Assembly (NCBI RefSeq): GCF_007859915.1
Contig: NZ_SJPM01000001.1
Location: 1,395,086 to 1,459,085, forward strand
DNA: 64,000 nucleotides
Origin: Neorhodopirellula pilleata
GTDB lineage: Bacteria > Planctomycetota > Planctomycetia > Pirellulales > Pirellulaceae
Reading direction: 5' to 3'
Within the stretch, counting starts at the first letter, position 1. Each line of letters opens with the position of its first letter. Below the pieces are notes generated by a model that did not search any database, had not been told where the DNA came from, and saw only the letters and a program-made list of their open reading frames with translations. Below are positions 1 to 9,052 of this stretch, piece by piece. A program made the position numbers and the translations under genes.

Positions 1-19
1 CTTTTCGGATAGGCTCTAA
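1..19 (+). repeat. Dispersed short repeat, copy 1
   Basis: A 19-base word starting CTTTTCGGATAGG is present here and again, identical, at 11180-11198. A diverged copy is at 33184-33203. This copy lies 45 bases downstream of the fabI-like stop codon. Its role is unknown. Confidence 0.6.
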
Positions 20-63
20 AAGTAACGGTGGGGAACGCCGGAAACCTATCGACGAACGCGTAC

Positions 64-900
64 TCAATCGACCGATGCGGCGGTCACCGCGCCCACCACG
101 TGGGCGTCAAAATAATTGGTGGACATGCCGGCGTCGACCACCACCGACTGCGAAACGATGCCGCTCGATCGCGGCGATAACAAAAACGTTGCCGTCGACG
201 CGACTTCCTGTGTGGTCACGGCGCGACCGCGCGGGATGACTTTTTCCGCGAACAGATAGGAATCGACGTATCCAGGAATTCCCGCCGACGCACTCGTTTT
301 CAATAGACCAGCCGAAACGGCGTTGAAACGCACTTCGCTGAACCTGCTAAAGGATTTCGTCAGGAACGCGATCGATGATTCCAACGCCGCCTTGATGGGT
401 GCCATGAACCCGTAACTCTCGCTGGCCATTCGCGTCGTGCTGATTCCAATCGTGACTACCGACGCGTCGCGTTCGAATCGCTCTCGAACCGCGTTGCAAA
501 CCGCGGTCAGCGAAAACGCGGAGATATCGATCGCCTGTAAAAATTGCCGGCGAGTCGTCTCGTGGAACGGTCGCATCCCGTCGCTGTAATCGGCGAAGGC
601 GATCGCGTGGACCAAGCCGGACAATCGAATATTCTCGTCGGCCAAAACTTGAGCGAGCGAGTCGATCTCGGATTGCTGCTCGACATCGCAAACGATCACG
701 CGGCGATCCTTGAGCAGTTTTTGCGTGCTCTCGCGGCGAGCGTCGCTGCGGACGGTGTAGATGACTTCGCCACCGGCTTGTTCGATTTGCTCCGCGATCG
801 CCCACGCAACGCTTTTTCGATTGGCCACCCCCATCACCAGGTATGTTTTACCGGCCAGTCCGAGAAAGTCGGCGATCGGACGATTGGCATCGTCGCTCAT
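64..900 (-). CDS. fabI: Enoyl-ACP reductase-like short-chain dehydrogenase (FabI type)
   Basis: 278 aa Rossmann-fold protein. The nucleotide-binding segment [13 protein letters not shown] (about residues 24-36) has the FabI-type spacing rather than the GxxxGxG of ordinary SDRs. The active-site tyrosine and lysine are Y163 and K170, a Y-x6-K pair as in FabI. The family reduces the trans-2-enoyl-ACP made in each elongation cycle, using NAD(P)H in the cytoplasm. The second tyrosine found ten residues before the catalytic one in E. coli FabI appears to be replaced (I153), so the enzyme may be a divergent FabI. The ATG overlaps the fabZ-like stop by 4 bases (ATGA), so the two are probably co-translated, and that pairing supports a fatty-acid role. 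An unrelated SDR function is less likely. Confidence 0.8.
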   Translation of the reverse strand: MSDDANRPIADFLGLAGKTYLVMGVANRKSVAWAIAEQIEQAGGEVIYTVRSDARRESTQKLLKDRRVIVCDVEQQSEIDSLAQVLADENIRLSGLVHAIAFADYSDGMRPFHETTRRQFLQAIDISAFSLTAVCNAVRERFERDASVVTIGISTTRMASESYGFMAPIKAALESSIAFLTKSFSRFSEVRFNAVSAGLLKTSASAGIPGYVDSYLFAEKVIPRGRAVTTQEVASTATFLLSPRSSGIVSQSVVVDAGMSTNYFDAHVVGAVTAASVD

Positions 901-1403
901 GATTGATCACCGTCGGAGGAATCACCACCGCGAGGGCTGGTGATGCTGCACGCAAATTCCAAACGACACGTCGTCTTGCCACCGAGCAGCATTTTGCCGG
1001 ACAAGAAAAAGGCGTTGGACAATCGCTCTTTGAGCGTCACGTGAATGTCCACGGTATCCCCGGGGCGGACCATGCTCTTGAACTTCACGCTATCCATGCG
1101 GGTCGCCACGGGAACGAACTCGCCGACTTCAGGCGTGTGATCACGTAATAGGATCGCACCGGCCTGCAGACAGCACTCGCACTGGATCACGCCTGGCACG
1201 AGCGGGTAGCCCGGGAAGTGACCTTGAACAAAAAAATCGTCCGCCGAAAACGTCTTGCGGGCGTGAATCGTTGTCTCGGTCATTTCGACGACTTCATCGA
1301 GCAAACGCATCGGTTGCCGATGGGGGATCATCGCTTCAATTTGCTCCGGCCCGAACGATCGGGAGAGCGAGGAAGTTTCGGTGTTCTCAGGCGTGGTCGA
1401 CAT
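897..1403 (-). CDS. fabZ: 3-hydroxyacyl-ACP dehydratase, FabZ-like hotdog protein
   Basis: 168 aa. It matches FabZ closely: [13 protein letters not shown] near residues 26-38, the catalytic histidine in [12 protein letters not shown] (H62) and the catalytic glutamate 14 residues later (E76 in QCE). FabZ removes water from 3-hydroxyacyl-ACP to give the enoyl-ACP that FabI reduces. The N-terminus is about 20 residues longer than compact FabZ proteins. It is the first gene of a two-gene minus-strand operon with the enoyl reductase. A family member acting on a special acyl chain cannot be excluded, but the active-site residues are all present. Confidence 0.87.
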   Translation of the reverse strand: MSTTPENTETSSLSRSFGPEQIEAMIPHRQPMRLLDEVVEMTETTIHARKTFSADDFFVQGHFPGYPLVPGVIQCECCLQAGAILLRDHTPEVGEFVPVATRMDSVKFKSMVRPGDTVDIHVTLKERLSNAFFLSGKMLLGGKTTCRLEFACSITSPRGGDSSDGDQS

Positions 1404-1438
1404 GAATTTCGAATCGGATTACGAGGAAACGGGCGAGC

Positions 1439-1468
1439 AGTATAAGACGCACCCCGCCGATCGCACAA
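1439..1468 (-). promoter_or_regulatory. Possible promoter for the fabZ-fabI pair
   Basis: Read on the minus strand, TATACT (1444 down to 1439) lies 35 bases upstream of the fabZ ATG and is preceded by TTGTGC with an 18-base spacer. The -10 box is good and the -35 box is weak. The call is inference from sequence only. Confidence 0.25.
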
Positions 1469-1592
1469 CGTCGCCCCGATCCGTGGCCAGCGAGGATGAA
1501 GACGACGGTAAAAACGAAACTTCTTGCTGATCGCCACCAGGACAGACTCCACCGAGCTTGCGGGACGTTGATTGCAGCGGTATTGAGCATTT

Positions 1593-1660
1593 TCGTTTAA
1601 CGGCGAGCCGCAGGCGTAGGCAAAACAGGGCAACGACGCCTACGGCTTGCCGTTAAACGA
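1593..1660. repeat. Palindromic repeat between helicase and fabZ genes
   Basis: Left arm TCGTTTAACGGCGAGCCG at 1593-1610, then six extra bases and TAGGC. The right arm at 1638-1660 is its reverse complement with one mismatch and without the six bases. RNA from either strand could fold. It takes up much of the 316-base gene-free stretch 1404-1719, which otherwise holds only the putative fabZ promoter. It may end helicase transcription, but there is no U-run, so this is not a clear intrinsic terminator. Confidence 0.6.
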
Positions 1661-1719
1661 CCACATCAACAACCCACAAAGTTGGTGGCGTTTGCCAAGA
1701 AGTGTCTTAAAAAGCAGGG

Positions 1720-4278
1720 TTAGGATGTTGGATTGCGCCGACCGGTCGGCACTGTCAATTCTGCCGCGGCGGCGGAGTTCTGTAAAATCTCGTCGGTGCT
1801 CTGCGGATCGATGTTTCGACACGTTTCGGTCAAACGATCGGCGAGGTCATCGAGCCAGTCTTCCCAAGTGTCTACCGTCGTGCCTTCGGGCGGGATGTTC
1901 GCCATCTCGTCGAGCAATAAGATCATACGCAAGCAATGACGAAATAAAATCCCCTCCTCCTTCTGCAGTTTGCGGGTGACGACGTAGCGGTCAAAGTTAC
2001 CATCGAACTGCATCAATTCGCCGACGATCCATACCGGACGAACCCGGATATCATCGACCTGCGGAAAATCGTCTCGGAACAAACGCAAACATTTTTCGCC
2101 AATTGTTAATGGCCAGACCTTCGGTTCGTCGAACATCACCCGACCGAAGCCTTTGTTCTCGATCTCTTCCTCTTCCTCCTTCTTACCACCACCAAGTTCT
2201 TCGATCGTCGCCAAACCACGCTGCAGAAGCAGCGGATCCAAACGCGTGGTCGCGAGCGTGCCCGGCGGCATGTCTTCGATCCGAGGCAAGCGAGTGAATC
2301 TTGCGACCGTTCCGGGGACGTCCAACACGCTTTCCAAGACCGCGATCCTTTCGTCGTGATCGGCGATTGCCAAATGATCGGCCAGGAACACACCAAACAA
2401 CGGGTTGATGCTCTTGAGCTGGACCAATCGGCTCAACCGATTCTTCGCGACCGCAGTTTCAGGACGATAATCTTCTAATTCATAGCCGCGCGTTTCGATC
2501 AACTTCGCTTGGCTGGATTCTTCGTCGGCGTTCGACTCGGGCGCATCTTTTGGTAACCCGATCGCAGGCGCGGGTTCTTGGTCTCGCAAGTTGTCGAGAA
2601 TCTCACCGAATAAACCGCCGGTGGCCGGTGGGGACTCATTAGCCTTGGCGGCGTCGGCTTCGAGCCCACGTACGATCTCGCCCGGAGTGGGCGCCTTCTT
2701 GTCTCCGGGTGCCGGCGGGGCCTTCGCAGCGGCCGCCTTGGGCGGAGGAGATAATTCGATGCAGCCGGATCGGTGCAGCGTTATCAACATCCGATTCAGG
2801 TCACGCTGAGCCGTCTCGATCCCTTTGGGCGGCATCAAACGTCGTCCAACGAGGTCGCGGATCGGCTGGATGTGAGGGTCTTTTGAAATCAGATAAGCCA
2901 ACAGACGCCACGGCAAACGACCTCGGCTGATCAGATCGGCCGACTTGGCCGTTTGCAGTTGTTCGAACTGGGCCGGTGTCCAATACGTTTCGCCCGCCCG
3001 TCGTTTGGGCATTTTTTTCTTGAGCTGTTTCCGCGCCTTCATCAACCCAGGATCTTTTGTGTCCTCGGGGATCTGGTCGAACTTTTCTCGCCACCGATGT
3101 AGCTTCACATCGTCTTCGTGGGCGAGCGCATAAACGTAACCGCGATCGTCAAACTGAGGACGTCCCGCTCGTCCAAAGATCTGCTGCGCCGATGCGGTTT
3201 CGACGAGCGTTTTCTTGTCTTTGGGCCCCTTGAGCAAACTCGGCAACACGACGCTACGGGCGGGAAGGTTGATCCCTGCGGCGAGCGTTTCGGTGCAGAC
3301 GCAAATGCTGAGCAGTTTTCGTTGGAAGAGTTCTTCAACGATTCGCCGGTATCGCGGCAGCACCCCGGCGTGGTGCACGCCCACGCCTCGCATCAAGATT
3401 TGCTTGAGCTTCGGACCGACGCCCGTTGAAAAATCGGTTTCGTTGAGGATATCGGCCAGTTCGGCTTGACGGGACTTGTCGATCAGCGACTTGCCTTTGA
3501 GCATTTCGGCCGTCGTCCAGCATTGGGACCGGCTAAAACAAAACATGAGCGCCGGCGTGCGACGTGATGCATCGTCTCCCTCGGCGATTTTCTCCGCGAA
3601 ATCATTCAGCAGTTCGTCTTCGACCCACTCGTATTGCAATGGAACTTTCCGCTCGGTGCCCTGGACGAGTTGCAGGTTTTTGCCGTGAGCGTTGCGCAAC
3701 CATGTCGTGAACGCGAGCGAATTGCCGACCGTGGCGGATAATAACAACAAGCGGACATGCTTGGGCAATTGTCCCAACGTCAACTCCCAAACGATTCCAC
3801 GTTCGTAATCGTTGAAGGAATGGAATTCATCCATCACCACACACGACACATCGTCGAACGAAAAGTTCTCGGGGTTGAGCAACCGGTTCAGCAAAATCTC
3901 CGCGACGACGACGAGCACCGGAGCATCCGGATTGACGGTTCGGTTCCCGGTCACCAACCCCACTTGATCAGCGGAAAACCCCCAACGCACGGCGGATTCT
4001 CGCAGTTCGTCGAGTTTCTGGTCGGTCAATGCGATCAGCGGCGTTGTGTAGTACATTCGCGAGCCGCTGCGTAGAGCTTCATAAACTGCGGCTTCGGCGA
4101 TCAACGTCTTGCCCGTCCCCGTCGGCGCGCACACCAATACTCCGTGACCATTGGTCTTTATCGGGTCGCCGGTGAAGTACGCCAACAACGCCTCTTCCTG
4201 AACCGGATAAGGGGCATAAGGCAGCTTGTCAAAGTATTCCGTGGCGAGTGTGTCGCGATCGATTTCAGACGGGTTCAT
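1720..4278 (-). CDS. DEAD/DEAH-box helicase, Ski2/Hel308-like
   Basis: 852 aa superfamily 2 helicase. Motifs in order: Walker A APTGTGKT (51-58), DEFH motif II (150-153), SAT motif III (181-183), then motif V-like CTETLAAGINLP and motif VI QIFGRAGRP (about 340-395). The DEFH box, the 'AAGINLPA' segment and the long C-terminal extension resemble Ski2-like RNA helicases or Hel308-like DNA helicases. A low-complexity Ala/Pro/Lys-rich linker lies near residues 520-600. It is the last gene of a minus-strand operon, and its ATG overlaps the glycosyltransferase stop by 4 bases. Substrate (RNA or DNA) cannot be decided from sequence; no function linking it to the glycosyltransferase is evident. Confidence 0.82.
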   Translation of the reverse strand: MNPSEIDRDTLATEYFDKLPYAPYPVQEEALLAYFTGDPIKTNGHGVLVCAPTGTGKTLIAEAAVYEALRSGSRMYYTTPLIALTDQKLDELRESAVRWGFSADQVGLVTGNRTVNPDAPVLVVVAEILLNRLLNPENFSFDDVSCVVMDEFHSFNDYERGIVWELTLGQLPKHVRLLLLSATVGNSLAFTTWLRNAHGKNLQLVQGTERKVPLQYEWVEDELLNDFAEKIAEGDDASRRTPALMFCFSRSQCWTTAEMLKGKSLIDKSRQAELADILNETDFSTGVGPKLKQILMRGVGVHHAGVLPRYRRIVEELFQRKLLSICVCTETLAAGINLPARSVVLPSLLKGPKDKKTLVETASAQQIFGRAGRPQFDDRGYVYALAHEDDVKLHRWREKFDQIPEDTKDPGLMKARKQLKKKMPKRRAGETYWTPAQFEQLQTAKSADLISRGRLPWRLLAYLISKDPHIQPIRDLVGRRLMPPKGIETAQRDLNRMLITLHRSGCIELSPPPKAAAAKAPPAPGDKKAPTPGEIVRGLEADAAKANESPPATGGLFGEILDNLRDQEPAPAIGLPKDAPESNADEESSQAKLIETRGYELEDYRPETAVAKNRLSRLVQLKSINPLFGVFLADHLAIADHDERIAVLESVLDVPGTVARFTRLPRIEDMPPGTLATTRLDPLLLQRGLATIEELGGGKKEEEEEIENKGFGRVMFDEPKVWPLTIGEKCLRLFRDDFPQVDDIRVRPVWIVGELMQFDGNFDRYVVTRKLQKEEGILFRHCLRMILLLDEMANIPPEGTTVDTWEDWLDDLADRLTETCRNIDPQSTDEILQNSAAAAELTVPTGRRNPTS

Positions 4279-5954
4279 AATGATTCGACGCGGCAGGGAT
4301 AAAATGGATGAGAACGATTGACCAAGTCAATCACTCGCGGGCGAAATGGGGGATCGACAAGTGACGCATTTTCAACGTGGCATCGACTTTCAGTCGACGT
4401 TTGTCGATAGGCACAATGCAGTTGTTCTCGCTGAACGTCGGCCTGGTAGCGAGACTCAACGATCATTCGATTGTGAGCGATGTTGGCATCATCGCCTACC
4501 GACTCGATCGCATCGAGGACCGCTTGATTCATGGCGGCGACCGCTAGGGCGAATGCGTCGTCCTTCGAAACACGTCGGATCACGTCGATTTGATCGACCG
4601 GGTGCAACCGGGCGAAGTCGATCCGATCGGTCAACAATTCCGATTCCTCGGGCGATCCGTGGAGAAACGTCATATCGGGACGCATCGTGTCGGGAACACT
4701 CGCCCATGCTTGAATCGCCTGTTCTCGCCATCTTCGATTCATTCGCGTTATCCAATCGGCCGGGCCGGGGATCCACAGCGAACCGTACAGGTTTGTCAAG
4801 CGCAATCCCTCGCGGGCGAAGCCACCGGTCACCGCCGGCAAATCGCGAGCGATCACCCTTCGATCAACCAACCACGGTTCCAGAAACGCCATCCCGAACC
4901 CTTCGGCGACGCTGGTGGATACAACGCAGTGGCACGCGGCGAGGTTTTCGATGAACGAAACATCGGGATGTTCACCGGCATCGAAAACCACGTTGGGTAC
5001 CAAGTCGTGAGCGACTTGGTGCCAACGATCGTAGGATGCCGCTTCGACCGGAGTCGTCGGGCGTAGTGTCAACGCTCCGACGCAGGGTTCGATGACATCG
5101 GTTGGATGAGCGGCCGCAACGTTTGTCCGGTGCAGCAACTGGCACCACAGCAAGAACTCACCGATGTTTTTTCGGCGAATACCGCGTACCGGATAAAGCA
5201 ACCAGCGAGACTCGGCACTCACTCCGAACGCGTCACTGATCTTTCGCATCGCGGTCGGGCGATCCAGTTGACATCCCGGAAGATCGACCGAGTTGGGAAT
5301 CAAGTGAACCCGCGTCGCGTCGATCCCCGAATCAATCAAGACATCGGCATCACCAACCGTCAAGACCGCGTAATGGATACGGGGATGGCGTGGATAGAGG
5401 AGTCGGTCGAGCCTATCTCGCTGAAGATCACTTGTTTCGGCCGGAAGGAGTTGCTCGATCAAATGCCGATAGTTGGTCGGCCGCTGATCCTCGGCGAAGT
5501 CGTGAATCTGCAACAGTATTTGCCAACCCGCTTGAGCCAACCTGGCAATCACCAACGGGGACGCGGCGTTCTTTCCTAGGCTGTGGTTGTGCCAATGGAT
5601 GATGCTGTCACTTGGATCCAAACCGTGCTCGCGTAAGCCACGATCCAAGGCGTTGAACATTTCGGTCGCCGCCAAGTCGGTGAACTCGTGACCCTGCGAC
5701 TCCTGAACTCGATGCGAGTCATATTCGAGTGAATCAAGGATGAACGCTGCGACGTTCTCGTTAGCGAACCGCCGCAACCCGGACGTTCGCGGTCCGGAAA
5801 CCAAAACCACGCGAGTATCTTGAACCAAGCACTTCACATGGTTTTGAACGACTTGAGTTACGCCACCGGGTTCGAAATGGCAATGAACGATCGCGACCGC
5901 GCGAATCGGAGATTCGTCGGAGTTCGGAACATCAACTGTGTCAAGGATCGGCAT
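4275..5954 (-). CDS. GT-B fold glycosyltransferase (GT4-like)
   Basis: 559 aa. The N-terminal part has the glycine-rich acceptor-side segment EPGGVTQVV (about 28-36). The C-terminal part has the donor-binding E-x7-E motif in AEGFGMAFLEPW and the phrase RGIRRKNIGEF typical of GT4 nucleotide-sugar transferases. It probably adds a sugar from a nucleotide donor to a glycan or lipid; the acceptor is unknown. It starts 24 bases after the metG stop and overlaps the helicase start by 4 bases. About 40 residues from the C-terminus the codons for QTSTESRCHV coincide with a dispersed palindromic repeat (4374-4402), so the tail after the catalytic domain looks recently acquired. Confidence 0.78.
   Translation of the reverse strand: MPILDTVDVPNSDESPIRAVAIVHCHFEPGGVTQVVQNHVKCLVQDTRVVLVSGPRTSGLRRFANENVAAFILDSLEYDSHRVQESQGHEFTDLAATEMFNALDRGLREHGLDPSDSIIHWHNHSLGKNAASPLVIARLAQAGWQILLQIHDFAEDQRPTNYRHLIEQLLPAETSDLQRDRLDRLLYPRHPRIHYAVLTVGDADVLIDSGIDATRVHLIPNSVDLPGCQLDRPTAMRKISDAFGVSAESRWLLYPVRGIRRKNIGEFLLWCQLLHRTNVAAAHPTDVIEPCVGALTLRPTTPVEAASYDRWHQVAHDLVPNVVFDAGEHPDVSFIENLAACHCVVSTSVAEGFGMAFLEPWLVDRRVIARDLPAVTGGFAREGLRLTNLYGSLWIPGPADWITRMNRRWREQAIQAWASVPDTMRPDMTFLHGSPEESELLTDRIDFARLHPVDQIDVIRRVSKDDAFALAVAAMNQAVLDAIESVGDDANIAHNRMIVESRYQADVQREQLHCAYRQTSTESRCHVENASLVDPPFRPRVIDLVNRSHPFYPCRVESL
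4374..4402. repeat. Copy of a dispersed palindromic repeat inside the glycosyltransferase gene
   Basis: 29 bases match the reverse complement of 8715-8743, one arm of the intergenic palindrome at 8663-8779, in 28 positions. The word includes the self-complementary core TCGACTTTCAGTCGA. It lies in the C-terminal coding part of the glycosyltransferase and is read in frame. Confidence 0.7.
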
Positions 5955-5978
5955 TGCCCAAATAATAACATCCGGAAT

Positions 5979-8018
5979 CTAGTGAACTCGTTGTCCCGGC
6001 AATGCTCCCTCATCGACACCGAGGATAAAGACTTCAGCGCCACCGGGACCGGCTGCGGTGACCATTCCCTCGCTCAGTCCGAAACGCATTTTGCGAGGCT
6101 GAAGATTGGCCACCATCACGACCAATCGACCAACAAGTTTTTCAGGTTCGTAAGCCGCCTTGATGCCTGCGAAGACCTGCCGAGTCTCGTCGCCGCCTAA
6201 ACCCAAGGTGAGCTTGAGCAACTTGTTTGCTTCGGGGACGTGTTCGGCCGATAGCACGCGTGCGACTCGCAAGTCGACCTTCATGAAATCTTCGATCGTG
6301 ATTTCGTCGGCGAGCGGTTCGGCCTGGAGCGGCTCGGGGCTATCGTTGAACGTTGGCACCGGTGTCGCGTCGGATTCGGCGGCAGCTTCTTCTTTGCTTT
6401 CTTCGATCATCTTTTCAAGGTCTTCCAGTTGGACTCGGTCCATCATTCGGTTGAATTTTGCCACACCGCGACCGACTAACGGTGTTTGGCTTTGTTCCCA
6501 CGACACGATGGGATCATTCAAAAGTTCACCGCAATCTTTGGCCAACGAAGGCAAGACAGGGGCGAGGTAAACGGCCAGTTGCCGGAACAGATTCAACGCA
6601 ACCGTACAAACGTCGCGTAGTTCGTCTTGCCGCTCGGCGTCTTTCTTCATTTCCCAGGGCTTGGCGTGTTCGACGAATGGGTTTGCGGCATCGGCCAATT
6701 CCATGATCAGCCGCATCGCCTTGGCGTACTCACCCTGTTCGTAAGCTTCCGCGATCGCATCTCCCTTCGCGGCGGCGGCGGCAAACAATCCACCATCGTC
6801 GGGATAGGATTCCGATAGACCGGTTGAATGTGCGAACTTGCCGACCCGGCTGGCCAAGTTGACGACCTTGCCGACCAAGTCGGAGTTGACTTTCTCGGTG
6901 AACTCGGCCAATCCTAAATCCAAGTCTTCGACCCGAGCGGAAAGCTTTGTCGCGTAGAAATATCGCAGTGCCGCCGGGTCAACATATTTGAGAAACGTTT
7001 CCGCTTTGACCAACGTGCCGTCACGTTTGGACATCTTCTTGCCGTCGACGTTGAGGAACCCATGAATGTGAACTTTGGTGGGCAACGAATACCCGGCCGT
7101 CTTGAGCATGCCCGGCCAAAACAGCGTATGGAAATACGTGATGTCCTTGCCGATGAAATGGTGAACTTCGCACTGATCGCTCTGCCACCAATCCGAGAGT
7201 TTTTCGCCATGGAGGTCGCACCACTGTTGCGTGCTGGCGATGTAACCGATCGGCGCGTCGAACCACACGTACCAGTAGTTACCCGGTGCATCGGGGATTT
7301 CGAATCCGAAGTAAGGAGCCGGACGGCTAACGTCCCAGTCGCGGAGTTCGTCGGCTAAAAAATGTCCTTGAAGATAGTTTGCGGTTTCGCTTTGCAAGGC
7401 ACCTGATTTCGCCACCCAATCACTCAAGAAGCTATGAAGCTTTTCGAGTTGAACGAACAGGTGCGGTGATTCTTTCAGAACGGGTGTTGCACCACTGAGC
7501 GTGCTGACCGGGTTGATCAGATCGGTCGGGCTGTAAGTGTGGCCGCAGGTGCAGTTATCGCCGGCTTGGTCTTCGCGACCACATTTCGGGCAAGTCCCGC
7601 GAACGAAACGGTCTGCCAAGAAGGTTTCGGCTTCCGGATCGAAGAGTTGTTCGACGCTCCGCTCGGCAATCAAGTCTTGTTCGCGCAGGGCGTTCCAAAA
7701 GTGATGACAGATCGTGCGATTTTCTTCGCTATGGGTGCTTCCATAATGATCGAATTCGATTCCAAAGCCGGCAAAATCACGCTGGTGCGAAAGGCTCATT
7801 TCACCGATCAGCTCCAGTTCGCTGCGTCCCTCCTTGCGTGCTCTGATCATGATCGCGGTACCGTGGGTGTCGTCGGCACAGATATACAGGCACCGATTGC
7901 CAGCCAATTTTTGGAACCGCACCCAAATATCGGTTTGCAGGTATTCGACCAAATGCCCGATATGAATCGGTCCGTTGGCGTAGGGCAGTGCGGCAGTAAC
8001 GAGCAGGCGACGCGACAT
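5979..8018 (-). CDS. metG: Methionyl-tRNA synthetase
   Basis: 679 aa class I aminoacyl-tRNA synthetase charging tRNA-Met in the cytoplasm. The HIGH signature is PIHIGH near residues 17-22, with the usual LPYANG lead-in. The zinc-binding insertion is [18 protein letters not shown] (about 142-159). The KMSKS loop reads KKMSKRDGT near residue 335. The last 110 residues form an EMAPII-like tRNA-binding domain ([17 protein letters not shown] through [13 protein letters not shown]), as in dimeric bacterial MetG proteins. It is the first gene of the operon metG - glycosyltransferase - helicase. A 1-kb repeat-rich stretch lies upstream. Confidence 0.96.
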   Translation of the reverse strand: MSRRLLVTAALPYANGPIHIGHLVEYLQTDIWVRFQKLAGNRCLYICADDTHGTAIMIRARKEGRSELELIGEMSLSHQRDFAGFGIEFDHYGSTHSEENRTICHHFWNALREQDLIAERSVEQLFDPEAETFLADRFVRGTCPKCGREDQAGDNCTCGHTYSPTDLINPVSTLSGATPVLKESPHLFVQLEKLHSFLSDWVAKSGALQSETANYLQGHFLADELRDWDVSRPAPYFGFEIPDAPGNYWYVWFDAPIGYIASTQQWCDLHGEKLSDWWQSDQCEVHHFIGKDITYFHTLFWPGMLKTAGYSLPTKVHIHGFLNVDGKKMSKRDGTLVKAETFLKYVDPAALRYFYATKLSARVEDLDLGLAEFTEKVNSDLVGKVVNLASRVGKFAHSTGLSESYPDDGGLFAAAAAKGDAIAEAYEQGEYAKAMRLIMELADAANPFVEHAKPWEMKKDAERQDELRDVCTVALNLFRQLAVYLAPVLPSLAKDCGELLNDPIVSWEQSQTPLVGRGVAKFNRMMDRVQLEDLEKMIEESKEEAAAESDATPVPTFNDSPEPLQAEPLADEITIEDFMKVDLRVARVLSAEHVPEANKLLKLTLGLGGDETRQVFAGIKAAYEPEKLVGRLVVMVANLQPRKMRFGLSEGMVTAAGPGGAEVFILGVDEGALPGQRVH

Positions 8019-8163
8019 AGGGCTCAGGTCAGGAAACGAAGGGCGGGATCATCCAAAGAACAGCGGCGGCGATCAAACACTTCGCCAGACCCGTCGAGGA
8101 AGATTCTTGCAAAGTCGGCTCGCCACCACCACCACGGGCGAAAGTCTTGGCGTCTTTCGCGAG

Positions 8164-8403
8164 CGGACTGTTGTTTTAGTCCTCATCGAAACCCGATGCC
8201 TGAGGGCGTGTTGACTTAATCGAAACCCGAAGCGTGAGCGAGGGATCCAACGCCATTAAATCCTTTGTATGTATCCCTCGCTCACGCTTCGGGTTTCGAT
8301 GAGGACTAAATCAACAGCCCGGTGAGCGAGGGATACTTGCGAAGAGAATGACTGGCATTGGATCCCTCGCTTACGCATCGGGTTACGATTACATCAACAG
8401 CCC
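8164..8403 (-). mobile_element. Degenerate older copy of the 117-bp palindromic element, split by a younger copy
   Basis: 8164-8204 matches the outer part of the element in the reverse direction (ttagtcctcatcgaaaccc) and 8322-8403 supplies the rest, ending cgggttacgatt then acatcaacagccc. Removing 8205-8321 and one copy of the duplicated 5 bases rejoins the two halves into one diverged copy. Confidence 0.6.
8205..8321 (+). mobile_element. 117-bp palindromic MITE-like element, copy 1
   Basis: Begins GGCGTGTTGA and ends CAACAGCCCG. The inner arms 8219-8246 and 8273-8300 are perfect reverse complements over 28 bases (core GAAGCGTGAGCGAGGGAT). Flanking 5-mers are CTGAG (8200-8204) and GTGAG (8322-8326), four of five identical, consistent with a target-site duplication. 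It has no coding capacity. It lies inside an older copy of its own family. Confidence 0.75.
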
Positions 8404-8662
8404 AGGGGCTGTGCCGGCTTAAAAAAATAAAACGACTCACTTTTTGTGGTCGACTTTCAAAAAAAGCATCAGTGCCAACCCCCCAAACGGGAGCCTGGCG
8501 TTAATTTTGCAGATTTTTTGACGGACAACTCTGGACATCCATCCACACGAGGTGATAATCGAAGCCACAAGAGCATCCTTGAGCTACCCCCACACCCCCA
8601 ATTCCTGTCCAAGATGTGACTGCCCCCCCGCCTTCAAAACCCACGTTGCCCGCCTGTGGCTC

Positions 8663-8779
8663 CTAAGCATCGCGTGAACATTAAGTGGTGGCGACTTTCA
8701 GTCGCCAAACCCTGAAACGTCGACTGAAAGTCGACGCCACGTTAAGAATCCATCACTTATTGTTCACGCGATGCTAAGC
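8663..8779. repeat. Nested palindrome (two inverted repeats, one inside the other)
   Basis: The outer arms carry GCATCGCGTGAACA (from 8667) and its reverse complement ending at 8774. The inner arms at about 8689-8743 carry GACTTTCAGTCG and the matching GTCGACTGAAAGTCGAC. One inner arm is 28/29 identical to 4374-4402 inside the glycosyltransferase gene. No open frame is present. Confidence 0.7.
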
Positions 8780-9052
8780 TAAAGGCCTAGGGCGTACTGG
8801 CCACGAACAGTCGCTCCCAAAAGCGATTGATGATATCGACGTTCCAGATCGGATGGTCGCGTGCCGCAAGCCTAGTGCCTGCCGAGCGAACAGAAGAGAC
8901 GGAGACGTCACGGTACTTCACAAGAAATGAAACTTTGACATTTTTTCGGGAAGTTTGGTTACTAGTTACTCGATCCGGTGTTTTTCGTAGGCGGCTCGTG
9001 CAGTGCTTGCCGAATCGCCTTTACTACTTTTTGTTTCTTGAAGGAAATGCAG

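Larger units (their letters stand above)
8019..9052. other. Long gene-free stretch rich in palindromes
   Basis: No convincing gene. It contains a nested cluster of MITE-like elements (8164-8403), a second nested palindrome (8663-8779) and, just before the DUF1559 gene, a TTGACA box at 8935-8940 without a clear -10 partner. Positions 8404-8662 show only a few homopolymer runs. A short open frame from 8827 shares no recognisable protein features. Confidence 0.6.

Noticed and set aside
64..8018. Functional link between the glycosyltransferase, helicase and metG as one pathway
   Set aside because: Spacing supports an operon, but the products have no shared substrate that sequence can show.
8204..8326. 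118-bp element boundaries with a 4-bp duplication
   Set aside because: Comparing all three copies, a 117-bp core with 5-bp flanks fits each copy (exactly in two, four of five in one); the 118/4 model needs different ends in each copy.
8164..8403. CRISPR array at the repeat cluster
   Set aside because: Repeats are palindromic and nested, spacing is irregular and there is no unit spacer length or cas gene.
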